Part shown: positions 63,518 to 64,000 of the stretch, piece by piece
How positions within the stretch are numbered: position 1 is the stretch's first letter
How the letters are laid out: every line of letters starts with the position of its first letter
Source of the DNA: Rothia nasisuis
GTDB taxonomy: Bacteria; Actinomycetota; Actinomycetes; Actinomycetales; Micrococcaceae
NCBI RefSeq assembly: GCF_928381405.1
Contig: NZ_CAKMSB010000011.1
Coordinates: 1 to 64,000, forward strand
Reading direction: 5' to 3'
Length of the DNA: 64,000 nt
Made by a program: the position numbers and the translations under genes
Notes under the pieces: generated by a model
Database searches by the model: none
What the model saw: only the letters and a program-made list of their open reading frames with translations
Told to the model about the DNA's origin: nothing

Positions 63518-64000
63518 ATGGCAAGCGATTCATCGTTTGATGTTGTTTCAAAGGTAGATAAGCAAGAAGTTTCTAACGCCCTCAACCAGGCTCAGAAAGA
63601 AGTAGCCCAACGCTACGACTTCCGGGGTGTAGGGGCCGACATCGACTTCTCAGGTGAGAAAATCCTCATCAAGGCCAACTCAGAAGAGCGTGCCCTAGCT
63701 GTGCTTGATGTATTCCAGTCCAAGTTGGTCAAGCGAGGCATCTCACTGAAATCACTAGATTCTGGCACCCCTTACGCTTCTGGCAAAGAGTACCGCATTG
63801 AGGCCTCTATCAAGGAGGGCATCGCCCAGGACCAGGCAAAGAAAATCTCAAAATTGATTCGCGAGGAGGGCCCCAAGAGCGTCAAGGCCACTATCCAGGG
63901 TGACGAGCTTCGCGTCACCTCCAAGTCCCGCGACGACCTACAGGACGTCATCGCCCTGCTCAAGGGCGCTGACCTTGAGGTTGATTTGCAGTTTGTAAAC
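63518..64000 (+). CDS. yajQ: YajQ-family nucleotide-binding protein (cut by right edge)
   Basis: 161 visible residues from ATG 63518 (AGAGG upstream): [33 protein letters not shown] and [45 protein letters not shown]. YajQ proteins are about 163 residues, so only a few codons are missing. Relatives bind cyclic di-GMP or RNA; the role in actinobacteria is unclear. Confidence 0.92.
   Translation, partial: MASDSSFDVVSKVDKQEVSNALNQAQKEVAQRYDFRGVGADIDFSGEKILIKANSEERALAVLDVFQSKLVKRGISLKSLDSGTPYASGKEYRIEASIKEGIAQDQAKKISKLIREEGPKSVKATIQGDELRVTSKSRDDLQDVIALLKGADLEVDLQFVN

Overview
The window reads as chromosome of a Gram-positive actinobacterium of the Micrococcaceae, most likely Rothia or a close relative. 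The reasons are the tRNA-Trp/secE/nusG and rplK-rplA/rplJ-rplL loci, mycothiol synthase (mshD) beside an orphan GlnR-type regulator, ppk beside mutT1, the murB/hadA/hadB neighbourhood, actinobacterial DUF2079 and PGPGW-type membrane proteins, and moderately high G+C codon use in core genes. The species is inferred, not proven.

Layout. 0-7.5 kb: a truncated secreted-type CDS, a GNAT acetyltransferase, and a sucrose module (PTS IIBCA, stand-alone IIA, two tandem GH32 sucrose hydrolases) sharing a candidate LacI-type operator. 7.5-20.9 kb: ribosomal and NusG genes in the usual order but split by insertions: an ABC ATPase and an unknown gene, an A+T-rich DUF2599/membrane pair flanked by two copies of the rplA 3' end plus terminator, and a MacB-like efflux operon with a frameshifted inhibitor-like gene. 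21-24 kb: aminotransferase and phosphofructokinase. 24-29 kb: an A+T-rich accessory island with a secreted protein, a large peptidoglycan-binding/DUF1906 protein, a small membrane protein, a zinc-ligand-less M15 peptidase homologue and a lipoprotein. 29-37 kb: core genes (ygfZ, nitrobindin-like, glnR, mshD, ppk, mutT1).

37.6-48.2 kb is the most interesting part: an A+T-rich, apparently transferred biosynthetic operon. It encodes a PigD-like thiamine-diphosphate enzyme, a PigE-like acyl-thioester reductase/aminotransferase fusion, an ACP, a FabF-type ketosynthase, an SDR, a cholesterol-oxidase-type flavoprotein with a Tat/lipobox signal and a phosphopantetheinyl transferase, followed by a convergent TetR regulator resembling gamma-butyrolactone receptors. 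PigD and PigE make the alkyl-pyrrole half of prodigiosin, but no bipyrrole genes are present and the PigE-like protein has lost the PLP lysine. A non-nitrogenous 1,4-dicarbonyl or alkyl-furan-type product is therefore a reasonable hypothesis.

48.2-64 kb is core again: thyA-folA-asd, GntR, murB, MFS, hadAB, an Nramp-related transporter under a 28-bp palindrome, three tRNAs, a DEAD-box helicase, DUF2079, a frameshifted AlkA-type glycosylase, thioredoxin, tRNA-Tyr and a YajQ protein cut by the right edge. A family of imperfect palindromic repeats with TTATTCATAAG-like arms sits at the borders of both accessory islands.
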